This document shows positions 51,265 through 62,172 of a DNA stretch of 64,000 bases, in pieces. Every line of letters starts with the position of its first letter. Position 1 is the stretch's first letter. Both the position numbers and the translations under genes were made by a program. The notes beneath the pieces were generated by a model. It saw only the letters and a program-made list of their open reading frames with translations, made no database searches and was not told the origin of the DNA. Source of the DNA: Levilactobacillus zymae (GTDB lineage Bacteria > Bacillota > Bacilli > Lactobacillales > Lactobacillaceae); the NCBI RefSeq assembly GCF_032190635.1, contig NZ_JAVLAS010000001.1, positions 1,240,001 through 1,304,000 on the forward strand. The letters run 5' to 3'.

Positions 51265-54200
51265 GTGAAATCCATGCGGAATAAAGCTGTGAACGGCGAT
51301 CCTAAGTTGAGATATAAGATGTTTAAGGCAGGGAAGGTTTGGGTTTTTACCGCCATCACGTCATTCTCACTTTTAAGCGCCCCACAGTTGACCGGACATG
51401 CGGATACGACCAGTTAGGCAGATGACTCAGCAAGCGTTGATTCGGAGAGTATGAAGCATACTTCTGGGTCGCAAGCATCCCTAACCAGTGGGACCACGAC
51501 AACCGATGCGACGACAACCTCATCGGCTAATTCACAAGCAACGACCACTAGCGAAACAGTTACTAATGAAGCGACAACGACTAATGACACAACGACTAGC
51601 AGTGCCAGCGCCGATAATCAAACGGTGGAAAGTACCACGGCCAGTTCAGCGGCAACTAGTGCTGCCACGACTGAATCGACAGCTAACGCCACGAGTGCCA
51701 CTACGGCTGCCACGACGACCGCAGCCAGTGCGGCGGCCACGGCGGCTAATCAGACCACCGATAACGCGGCGGCCATTCAATCGGCGGCCGCTAGTTTAGC
51801 GGCGCAAACGGTGACGGATGTCACGTTGACCACGAACGTGACCTCGGCGGTTAGTCGCACGGTGACCACCAAGAAGAGTGTCACCACGACAGTCGCGACA
51901 CCAGCGACTATTGATTCGACCAGTTCAGCTGCTACCGATGAGTCGAATTTCGATTCGATCGCTAATACGGTGACCAGCGCTGCGGCGGGGGCTTCATCGT
52001 CCGCGACGGCGGCTAACAGTTACGCCGAACTGGTCAACGTGACGGCCACGCAGACGGCCAATAGTGCAGCGCAGAGTGCTTATGCGGCCACTTCGACGGC
52101 CGCCGATTTGGCGTTGCATTACAATAGTTTGGCGTCCATGTATTTAAATGCGACTTCGGTATCGTCTAGCGCCGCAGACATGGCGACGAAATACGCGACC
52201 GCTTCGTTGGCCGCGGAATCTTACGCGTTAGTCGCCGTAAGTTATGCCAGTGATGCGTCCAGCGCGGCTAGTGCGGCCGAATTAGCGGCTGCGCAAAATA
52301 TCAAGGACCTAATCAGCAGCACCAACAGTGCCACGTTCTCGGCCGCCAGTGCGGCTAACGAAGCCGCTAGCACGGCTTCGGCTGCGGCCAGTGCCGCGTA
52401 CGAAGCCACGCAGTACGACAAGACCAATTCGGCGGCCTTATCGGCGTATTCGCAAGCTAACAGCGCCGCAATGGTGGCGTCCAGTGCGGCTATTACGGCG
52501 AACAGTCTTGCCAGCGCGGCGCAATCCGCTTACAACGCGGCCAATAGTGCGGCAACTAGCGGTGACTATTTAGCCGCTAGTGAGGCGCTGGTCACGGCCC
52601 GTGATTTAGCGAGCCAAGCTACGACCAACTACCAAGTTGCTAGCGACGCGGATAGTACCGCACAATCCGCTGCAAACGCTGCCATTGGAATGGCGGTCGT
52701 CAACGCCGCGAATTTGGCCAGCAGTAGTGCCCAGTTAGCTTCCAGTAGCGCAACGTTAGCTGCTAGTTACGCTAACGATGCCACCCAGTACAGCGGAGAT
52801 CAGTCCGTTCTGTACGCGTCTACTGCGGCCAGTTACGCGGTCGATGCCCAGACGGCATCCACGATGGCTAGTAGTGCGGCCGCTGCGGCGGCAGTGGCAA
52901 CCACCACTAAGGAAGCCAACTCCCTTTACCGGGTAGCATCTTCGGCAGCCAACACGGCCCAGGAAGCCATGCAGCAAGCCTCCAGCGCAGCGGCATTTGC
53001 CCAGTCGTTTGAAACCAACGTAACCAACCAGCAGACGGATACGGATAAAAACGTGACCACGACGTTGGCCATCGCAAACGATACGCTGAACGTGGGGGAA
53101 ACGATTGGGTTGACCACTAGCTTGCAAAATAGTGGGGGGTACTCAACGTCCAAAGTGACCTACACCTGGTACGTGTCTTCGGATGGTCAGAACTGGATCG
53201 CAGTTGACGGGACTAATAGTACTTATACGGCGACGATGAATACCGCCGGAACCTACTATTATCAAGCGGTCGCCAGCGGAAGCAAGACCTTAATCATAGG
53301 GACCTCGTCCTTCTCCTCGGCGTCTAACGTGGTGACGGTAGTGGTCACGGATGCCAAGGGGGATTACACGACCCAGTCGACCAGTTCGGCGAACCTAGCC
53401 GGCGAATACGCCTCGGCGGCAGCGGCAGCGGCCAGTTCCGCGGTCGATAACATGTACGAAATCGCGGACATGAGCGGGATCACGGCGAGTTCTGTGGCCA
53501 ATCAGGCCGTTAGCAGTGCCCAGGAAACCAACTCCTACGCCACGTTAGCCGAATCGGCGGCGACGGCGGCCAGTCAGGCGCAAAGCTTAGCGGCCGAAAA
53601 TGAAGCGAGCCGCAACTATGAAGCAGCCAGCTCCTACGCGGCTATGGCGGCGAGTTCGGCAACGGCAGCCAGTTCCTACAATGTTCTGACCAGTACGGCG
53701 GCAACTAAAACGTTGAGCTTAGTGGACACCGCCCTAGAAAAGGCGGCCCAAGGTGAGGGCCAAGAGGGCACGGCAGACTATCTGGCCTCCAGTTACGCGG
53801 CAGCCGCGTCGGCTTCAGCCAGCGCGGCGGCTAGTGCGGCCGTGGCGGCGGGATCACACGCTAACAATGCCAATAATGCCTACTCGTCGGCACCGGGGAT
53901 GAATTCGGCGGCCCTGGAGTATCTGAATCAGGCCAATTCTGCGGCCAGCACCGCCAGTTCCTTGGCGGCAGCCGCCAGCTCGGCCGCATCGTTAGCCGCG
54001 ACGTTTACGGGGAAAGATTTTGCCTCGGCGTCCAGCGCAGCAGATGATGCAAACACTTACCTGATTTTGACTAAAGATAATCTAAGCGCAGCGTCTAGTG
54101 CAGCGGCAATGACGACCAAAACAGTGGTTGACACGCAGTTCTCCTATGCCGCGTCCATGGCCAGTGCCGCGAGTGTTGCAAATTCGCTTGCCAACTCGAT

Positions 54201-55442
54201 GGGATACTCGGCCGCACAAGTGGCTAACTCTTTAGCAACGGCGAATACGGTGAACACCGCCTTAGGGGCTTCCTACACGGCTTTAACCAGTGCCTACGCG
54301 GAAGACGCGCAATCTGCGGCGACGTTAGGAATTGAAGCGGCTGCGGCAGCCAATAACTATATGACCATGGCATCTTCAGCCGTGGCGGCGGGTAACTTTA
54401 ATGAAGCGAGTTCCTACGTTTCAGCGGCCAATGAGTCGGTCGCAGACGCGAGTTCCTATGCGGTAGAAGCGACGGCCGCTGCCGAATTAGCAAGCTCGGC
54501 GGCCATCGAAGCTCAGGCTTACTCGAACAATCTGGATGGTGGAAAATTCATTCCTAACGGGGATGCCGGCACCTTGTTTGGCTGGGTCATTACCGGGGGA
54601 ATTACGCAACAGCCAACACCGGTTACCTCGACTACTTCGGGGAGCACGTTTACGTTAACGGGTGGTTCCAGAACCGGTTTAATGACAGTGAGCGCAACAA
54701 CTAAATCGTTCTGGTACGTGCAGTATGAAGGCGTTTGGTACGACATGGATACGGCTCAGGAAAAAGGGATTATCGAGTCTTATTCCAAGAAGAGTAACAC
54801 GAGCGTCTTGAACCTGGCGGATCTTTCTAACACGCTGACGGTAACCACCAAGAGCGACTTCACGGGAAGCTTAGTCTTCCAATTCCGAGGTGCTTACAGT
54901 TTGTCCCCTCAGCCACTGCCCGTATGGACGACAAACTTCTACAGTAATTTGGCTCAGGTTAACGTCTATGACAAGGACATCGCCGCAACAGGGATTGAAA
55001 TTTCCGGGGCAGATTACCTGTTAAATTCCTCATTGGGCGTTTACACGGCCACCACTAACCCTGGTAACGCCACGGGAACGGTGACTTGGTCCGTGAGTGA
55101 CGAATCTATCGCGACGGTGAACGAAGATGGGTTGCTGATACCGACCTCCGATACTGCGTTTGGTAAGGTCACGTTGACAGCAACGGTCACCAACGCTGAT
55201 GGGTCAACCTTCTCGGCCACTAAGGATGTGACGGTCGGCAATGGGTTACAAGATCAGACCGTTAATGCGGGTGAGACGGTGACGATGGAGCCGGTTGGAG
55301 GCATTAACGATACGTCAGACTTCACCTACCAATGGTATTATTCCAAGACTAATGCCACTTCCGGTGGGACGGCAATCGCAGGTGCGACTAGCTCAACGTT
55401 AACGTTGGATAGTGCTAAAACCAGTGATAGCGGATACTACTA
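51265..55442 (+). pseudogene. giant serine-rich-repeat adhesin, N-terminal part (amber codon and IS disruption)
   Basis: GTG 51265, nine bases after GGAGG, begins a signal peptide with the KxYKxGKxW-type motif (LRYKMFKAGKVW, residues 15-26; then FTAITSFSLLSA), the kind that sends serine-rich glycoproteins through accessory Sec. Codon 51 (51415-51417) is TAG in the same frame, one change from CAG, right after HADTTS. The frame then stays open for 4.0 kb: Ser/Thr-rich segment, Ala/Ser heptad-like stalk (SAAS.A..A), an Ig-like domain (LNVGETIGL...TYTWYVSSDGQ), second Ala/Ser stalk, a unique domain (GWVITGG...), a Big_2-like domain (TGTVTWSVSDESIATV) and a last Ig domain cut at TSDSGYY by the IS. 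The internal ATG 51451 has no proper ribosome site and no signal peptide. Confidence 0.85.
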
Positions 55443-55463
55443 GGTAGATTGTAAAATTAATCC

Positions 55464-55544
55464 GAACGCTGTTCGGACAAAAAAGATCAGCTTCCTTTAA
55501 AATGGTGTTTACCACAAACCCATCTTTTAGGAGCTGATCTTTTG
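55464..55544 (+). promoter_or_regulatory. hairpins sequestering the transposase start
   Basis: CCGAAC-GCT-GTTCGG is followed by a long stem: AAAAGATCAGC (55481-55491) pairs with GCTGATCTTTT (55533-55543) and CCT with AGG, with an inner ATGG/CCAT. The stem covers the ribosome site AGGAG (55529-55533) and the TTG start. Confidence 0.6.
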
Positions 55545-56471
55545 TCTAGTATAACCTATTCCGAACGAATTAAAATCGAAACCTTTTGTGAACTAGGGCT
55601 GTCCAATATCCAAATGGGCGTTCGGCTGAACCGATCACCGTCAACAATTTCTTATGAATTATCTCGATGTCAACCTTATCAGGCTGAATTAGCACAAACA
55701 GATGCCGAATACAAGCGATCACGATGTGGTCGGAAAACTAAGCTGAGCGATGAGTTAAAGCAAAAAATTCTCAACCATTTACGTCTAAGCTGGTCACCAG
55801 GAATGATTGCTCACGAATTTAAACTAGCTACTAAATCTATTTATAATTGGCTAAATCAGGGGAGAATTGATTTCTCCTTGAATGATCTACCTGAACATGG
55901 CGTACGCCAACGGCGTAACGTTGACCAACGATCCAAATATAATCAATCTTTGGGGCGATCAATTGAACAGCGTCCCATGATGATTAATCAACGTAATCGC
56001 ATCGGCGATTTTGAACTAGATACAGTCGTTGGTCCTCGTGGGCATAGTAAGGCAGTTTTATTAACTTTAATCGATCGAAAATCACGGTTCCTTTGGGCAT
56101 ACCGGTTAAAAGATCGAACGACAGCGAGTGTTAATGAAGCACTGACTAAGTTCCTAACAACTTTTAATGGACCGGTGCACAGTTTTACTGTGGACCGTGG
56201 TACTGAGTTTAGTGGGCTAGTATCATTTGAATCACAATATGGTATTAAGACCTATTACTGTCATGCTTATACGCCAGCTGAACGTGGTAGTAATGAACGC
56301 TTTAATCGGAATTTACGTTATTTTTATCCTAAGGGGACTCGTTTTGAGCACATTAGTGCTCAAGATTTAACGACGACGTTACTCCAAATTAACCAGCGAC
56401 CGCTTAAAATACTCGACTGGCAAACACCGTATCAGGTTATGCTGACCAATTTGTCCAAAAATTCGGATTAA
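55542..56471 (+). CDS. IS30-family transposase (copy 2)
   Basis: 309 aa, residue-for-residue the same as the protein at 8859-9788. End-binding helix-turn-helix at the N-terminus and the DDE core ([32 protein letters not shown]). TTG start, AGGAG upstream within a hairpin. The identity of the two copies says one transposed recently. Confidence 0.93.
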   Translation: MSSITYSERIKIETFCELGLSNIQMGVRLNRSPSTISYELSRCQPYQAELAQTDAEYKRSRCGRKTKLSDELKQKILNHLRLSWSPGMIAHEFKLATKSIYNWLNQGRIDFSLNDLPEHGVRQRRNVDQRSKYNQSLGRSIEQRPMMINQRNRIGDFELDTVVGPRGHSKAVLLTLIDRKSRFLWAYRLKDRTTASVNEALTKFLTTFNGPVHSFTVDRGTEFSGLVSFESQYGIKTYYCHAYTPAERGSNERFNRNLRYFYPKGTRFEHISAQDLTTTLLQINQRPLKILDWQTPYQVMLTNLSKNSD

Positions 56472-56485
56472 ATTTGCAATCTACC

Positions 56486-59400
56486 ACTATTTAGTGGTTA
56501 AATCCGGGACTTCCAGTATCACGTTAGGGGCCGGACAACTGACCGTAAATTCTTCTGCGGGTGAAGCGGCTTCATCTTCCGCTTCATTAGCCGCTTCGGC
56601 AGCCAATGAGGCCGGGGTTTATGCTAGCGTGGCTAGTTCTTACGGAAACGTTGCGAACCAATACGCTGACAAGAACTCAACGGCGAGTTCCTACGCGGAT
56701 CAGGCAGTCTCGGCTGCCGCGGTAGCCAGTTCGGCGGCGGATGCGGCTTCCTCAGCTGCGGCAGCTGCCTCGACCGCTTATGAAACGGCTAGTTCCGCTG
56801 AAGCTGCTGGTGATAACTCTGCGGCGTCTAGCTATGCTAAAGAAGCTTCACAGGCTGCGTCCTCGGCAGCTGAGGCTAAAGACAAAGCCTCAAGTGCCGC
56901 CAACGATGCTCATTCATATGCAGACTTAGCGGTGGCCGCGGAAGATCTATCAGAATCTGATAGTGATGCCGATTCGGATAGTGACTCGGATTCGGATAGC
57001 GACTCTGATGCAGATAGCGATTCCGATTCGGATAGTGACTCGGACACAGATAGTGACTCCGATAGTGATTCTGATGCGGACAGCGATTCTGACTCCGATA
57101 GTGATTCGGATTCAGATAGTGATTCTGACGCGGACAGCGACTCGGATTCGGACAGCGATTCCGACGCGGATAGCGACTCCGATTCTGACAGTGATTCTGA
57201 TACAGATAGCGATTCTGACTCCGATAGTGACTCGGACGCGGATAGCGATTCCGATTCCGACAGTGATTCCGATTCAGATAGTGACTCGGATTCAGACAGC
57301 GACTCTGATGCAGATAGCGATTCCGATTCCGACAGTGATTCCGATTCAGATAGTGACTCGGATTCAGATAGCGACTCTGACGCGGATAGTGATTCGGACT
57401 CCGACAGTGATGCCGATTCTGATAGTGATTCTGACTCGGATAGTGATGCCGATTCCGACAGTGACTCTGATTCGGATAGTGATTCCGACTCAGATAGCGA
57501 CTCCGACTCAGATAGTGACTCTGACGCGGACAGTGATTCCGATTCAGATAGCGACTCTGACGCGGACAGTGATGCCGATTCGGATAGTGATTCTGATTCA
57601 GATAGCGACTCTGACTCTGATAGCGACTCTGACTCTGATAGTGATTCCGATTCGGACAGTGACTCTGATTCCGATAGTGATTCCGACTCTGATAGCGACT
57701 CCGATGCAGATAGTGATTCGGACACGGATAGCGACTCTGATTCCGATAGCGATTCCGACTCTGATAGCGATTCTGATGCGGATAGCGATTCTGACTCCGA
57801 CAGCGATTCCGACTCTGATAGTGATTCGGACTCCGATAGTGATTCAGACTCGGACAGTGACTCCGATTCCGATAGTGATTCAGACTCTGACAGCGACTCG
57901 GACACGGACAGTGATTCCGACTCTGATAGTGATTCGGATTCCGACAGTGATTCCGACAGTGATGCTGATTCCGATAGTGATTCTGATGCGGACAGCGACT
58001 CCGATTCTGACAGTGACTCGGACTCCGATAGTGATTCGGATTCTGACAGTGACTCCGACTCTGACAGCGATTCGGATTCTGACAGTGATTCTGATTCTGA
58101 CAGTGATTCTGATTCCGACAGCGACTCGGATGCAGATAGTGGTTCAGACGCCGATAGTGATTCTGATTCCGACAGCGATTCGGATGCAGATAGTGACTCG
58201 GATTCCGACAGCGATTCGGATGCAGACAGTGACTCCGACTCTGACAGCGATTCGGATTCTGACAGTGATTCTGATTCTGACAGTGATTCTGATTCCGACA
58301 GCGACTCGGATGCAGATAGTGATTCAGACGCCGATAGTGATTCTGATTCCGACAGCGATTCGGATGCAGATAGCGATTCGGACTCTGACAGCGACTCAGA
58401 TACGGATAGCGATTCGGATGCAGACAGTGACTCAGATTCTGACAGTGATTCGGATTCAGATAGCGACTCGGACTCCGATAGTGATGCCGATTCTGACAGT
58501 GATTCGGATGCAGATAGCGACTCGGACTCCGATAGTGATTCCGATTCCGACAGCGACTCAGATTCAGATAGCGACTCAGATTCGGATAGTGATGCCGATT
58601 CCGATAGTGATTCGGATTCGGATAGTGATTCCGACTCTGACAGTGACTCCGATTCGGATAGCGATACCGATTCTGACAGTGATTCGGATGCAGACAGCGA
58701 CTCTGACGCGGATAGTGATTCGGACTCCGACAGTGATTCAGACTCGGATAGCGATTCAGACTCGGATAGTGACTCGGATGCAGACAGCGACTCTGACGCG
58801 GATAGTGATTCGGACTCCGACAGTGATTCAGACTCGGATAGTGATTCAGACTCGGATAGTGATTCGGACTCCGACAGTGATTCAGACTCGGATAGTGATT
58901 CCGATTCCGACAGTGACTCTGATTCAGATAGCGACTCTGACGCGGATAGTGATTCGGACTCCGACAGCGATTCGGACTCTGACAGTGACTCCGACGCGGA
59001 TAGCGACTCTGATTCCGACAGTGATGCTGATTCAGATAGCGACTCCGACGCGGATAGTGATTCAGACTCAGATAGCGACTCCGACGCGGATAGTGATTCC
59101 GACTCAGATAGCGATACCGATTCGGACAGTGATTCGGACACGGATAGTGATGCCGATTCAGATAGCGATTCTGACTCGGATAGCGATTCAGACTCTGACG
59201 GCGATTCAGATTCCGATAGTGACTCCGACACGGACAGTGATTCAGATTCCGATAGTGACTCGGATGCAGATAGTGATTCAGACTCTGATAGCGATTCTGA
59301 TGCGGATAGCGATTCAGACTCCGACAGCGATTCGGACAGTGATTCGGACACGGATAGTGATTCCGACTCTGACAGCGACTCCGACTCTGACAGCGACTCC

Positions 59401-62043
59401 GACACGGACAGCGATTCTGACTCGGATAGTGATTCTGACTCGGATAGTGATTCTGACTCAGATAGCGATTCGGATTCGGACAGTGATTCCGACTCTGATA
59501 GCGATACCGATTCCGATAGCGATTCAGATTCTGACAGTGATTCGGATTCAGATAGCGATTCTGATTCCGACAGCGATTCGGACTCTGACAGTGATTCCGA
59601 CTCTGACAGTGACTCGGACTCCGACAGTGACTCGGATGCAGACAGTGACTCCGATTCCGATAGTGATTCAGACTCCGATAGTGATGCCGACTCTGACAGC
59701 GACTCCAACGCGGATAGCGACTCCGATTCCGACAGCGATTCTGATTCTGACAGTGACTCGGACGCGGATAGCGACTCCGACTCGGACAGTGATTCCGACT
59801 CGGATAGTGATGCCGATTCCGACAGCGACTCTGATTCAGATAGCGACTCCGATTCGGATAGTGATTCGGATTCCGACGCGGACTCCGATAGTGATTCTGA
59901 TTCTGACAGTGACTCAGACTCCGACAGTGATGCCGATTCGGATAGTGATTCAGACTCGGACAGTGACTCCGATTCCGATAGTGATGCCGATTCTGACAGT
60001 GACTCTGACGCGGATAGCGACTCTGACGCGGATAGCGACTCCGATTCTGACAGTGACTCGGACTCCGATAGTGATTCGGATGCAGACAGTGACTCAGACT
60101 CTGACAGCGATTCGGATTCTGACAGTGACTCTGACACAGATAGCGATTCGGATTCTGATAGCGACTCTGACGCGGATAGTGATTCTGATTCCGACAGTGA
60201 TTCAGACGCGGATAGTGATTCTGACTCAGACAGTGACTCCGACTCCGATAGTGATTCGGATTCTGACAGCGACTCAGATACGGATAGCGATACCGATTCC
60301 GATAGCGATTCAGATTCTGACAGTGATTCCGACTCTGATTCCGACAGTGATTCTGATGCGGATAGCGACTCCGATTCAGATAGCGACTCCGACTCTGATA
60401 GCGATACCGATTCCGATAGCGATTCAGATTCTGACGGTGATTCTGATTCAGACAGCGATTCGGACTCTGACAGTGATTCCGACTCTGACAGCGACTCTGA
60501 TGCAGACAGTGATTCAGATTCCGACAGTGATGCCGATTCTGACAGCGACTCAGATTCCGACAGTGATTCTGATTCCGATAGCGACTCCGACACGGATAGT
60601 GATTCTGACGCAGACAGTGATTCGGACTCTGATAGCGACTCTGATGCAGACAGCGATTCAGATTCCGACAGTGATGCCGATTCCGATAGCGACTCAGATT
60701 CCGACAGTGATGCCGATTCGGATAGTGATTCTGATTCCGATAGCGACTCAGATTCTGACAGTGATTCTGACGCAGACAGTGATTCAGACTCTGATAGCGA
60801 CTCTGATTCTGACAGCGATTCAGACTCTGACAGTGACTCAGATTCGGATAGTGATTCCGATGCAGATAGCGATTCAGACTCTGATAGCGATTCAGACTCT
60901 GACGGCGACTCCGATTCAGATAGCGACTCAGACTCCGACAGCGACTCAGACTCCGACAGCGACTCTGATTCCGACAGTGATTCTGATTCAGATAGCGACT
61001 CCGATTCCGACAGTGATTCTGACGCAGACAGTGATTCAGACTCTGATAGCGACTCTGATTCTGACAGCGATTCAGACTCTGACAGTGACTCGGACACGGA
61101 CAGCGACTCTGATTCCGACTCTGACAGTGACTCGGATTCGGATAGTGACTCGGATTCAGATAGCGACTCGGACTCCGACAGTGACTCGGACGCGGATAGC
61201 GATTCCGATTCCGACAGTGATTCTGATTCCGATAGTGACTCAGATTCAGATAGCGACTCAGATTCCGACAGTGACTCGGATTCGGATAGTGACTCGGATT
61301 CGGATAGTGACTCCGACACGGATAGTGACTCAGATTCAGATAGCGACTCGGATTCCGACAGTGATTCCGATTCCGACAGTGACTCCGACACGGACAGCGA
61401 TTCAGACTCTGACAGCGACTCCGATAACAATTCTGGTAGCGGTTCTGGTTCTGGCGGAGATTCTGACAGTGACCTGGATTCCGACAGTGATTCTGATATT
61501 GACTCTGGTGGCGGTGGTGATCTGGGAGTCGATTCCGGAAATGGAACGGGTTCTGGCACTAACACCGGTTCTGGCGCCAACACCAGTGGTGGCACTAACA
61601 ATGGTGGTAACACGACCAGCGCAGCTACGGGCGGTGCTAATGCCACCGTTGCTCCGGTTAGCTACGGAACACCAGCATCTGCTGGTCAAACGATCACAAC
61701 GTCAGCAGTGCCAACTGCATTAGCTGCACCGGCAGGGACGACTGATGCGGCAACGACGGCAGCGCCGGTGGTTGATCTCACAGCAGCGTCAGCAACAGAC
61801 CAGGCTGTGAGTGACTCAACTGATAGTTCAAAGTCGCCAGCAGATAAGCAATCCAAGCAAGCCGCGGCTGGCGCAACGACGAGCGGGACGGCGGATGATG
61901 CCACGAATAGTGCTAACCAGACGGACCCAGCCAAGGAAACGAATCATGCCAAGACCCTTTGGGGCGCACTTGCGGCTCTGATTGCCGCTGGGGGCGGTTC
62001 CTGGTGGTTCTTCGGTAAGCGACGTAAGCAAAATGATAAGTAA
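56486..62043 (+). pseudogene. giant serine-rich-repeat adhesin, C-terminal part
   Basis: Continuation of the gene cut by the IS: the frame resumes [16 protein letters not shown] (end of the Ig domain), a third Ala/Ser stalk ([20 protein letters not shown]...), then a Ser-Asp tract of about 1,490 residues (56955-61425) with occasional Ala, Thr, Gly or Asn in place of Ser. A Gly/Ser/Thr/Asn linker and a Thr/Ala-rich wall-spanning stretch follow. The end has a membrane segment ([19 protein letters not shown]) and a KRRKQNDK tail, but no LPxTG motif in front of it. Rejoined, the gene would encode 3,243 aa. The piece has no ribosome site of its own. Confidence 0.85.
56955..61425 (+). repeat. Ser-Asp repeat tract with 18-bp codon-level period
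   Basis: About 4.47 kb of GAY alternating with Ser codons. Serine codons follow a fixed order, AGY-TCN-TCN, so the unit is 18 bp / six residues. Ala (GCG/GCA) and Thr (ACA/ACG) sit mostly in the slot just before AGY, GCC mostly in the slot just after AGT. Rare Gly (GGC/GGT) and Asn (AAC) are single changes from AGC/AGT or near it. All six frames are almost stop-free, making large shadow frames on both strands. Confidence 0.9.
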
Positions 62044-62102
62044 AACTGAGTCTAATTAGTTTCGATATTCAAATTAGGTTAGTACAATCAAGTTAAATAA
62101 CA

Positions 62103-62132
62103 GATACGTCATAGGTCGAACTATGACGTATC
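62103..62132 (+). other. perfect inverted repeat between adhesin and next gene
   Basis: GATACGTCATAG-GTCGAA-CTATGACGTATC, 12-bp stem and 6-nt loop, no T-run. It could be an mRNA-processing or stabilising hairpin, an operator, or a Rho-independent-like weak terminator. Confidence 0.55.
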
Positions 62133-62172
62133 ATACATAAAATTTTCAAAAAACATTCAGGAGGGTGATCCA

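Larger units (their letters stand above)
55443..56485 (+). mobile_element. IS30-family insertion sequence, copy 2 (inside the adhesin gene)
   Basis: 1,043 bp, ends GGTAGATTGTAAAATTAATC and GGTAGATTGCAAATTTAATC (read inward). Flanked by ACTA on both sides (55439-55442 and 56486-56489), a 4-bp target duplication (or 3 bp if the A next to the left end is counted as IS). Removing 1,047 bp joins TAC-TAC-TAT-TTA-GTG, restoring the adhesin frame. Same transposase as copy 1. Confidence 0.93.

Noticed and set aside
51451..55443. ATG at 51451 as a genuine start of a shorter adhesin
   Set aside because: GGAGAG stands almost against the ATG, and the product would lack a signal peptide; the upstream GTG with AGGAGG and signal peptide in the same frame is clearly the original start.
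56955..61425. Regular repeat array considered as CRISPR or satellite DNA
   Set aside because: Units are contiguous 18-bp coding repeats without unique spacers and keep the reading frame; it is a protein repeat.
56910..61646. A 1,578-codon open frame on the - strand over the Ser-Asp tract (Ser-Glu/Leu repeats)
   Set aside because: It is the reverse complement of GAY-TCN repeats, which contain no stops in that frame; no ribosome site or independent composition. Shadow of the adhesin.
56963..61723. A 1,586-codon + strand open frame offset from the adhesin frame (Ile/Thr/Arg-rich)
   Set aside because: Another stop-free shadow of the same repeat; no start signal and biologically implausible composition.
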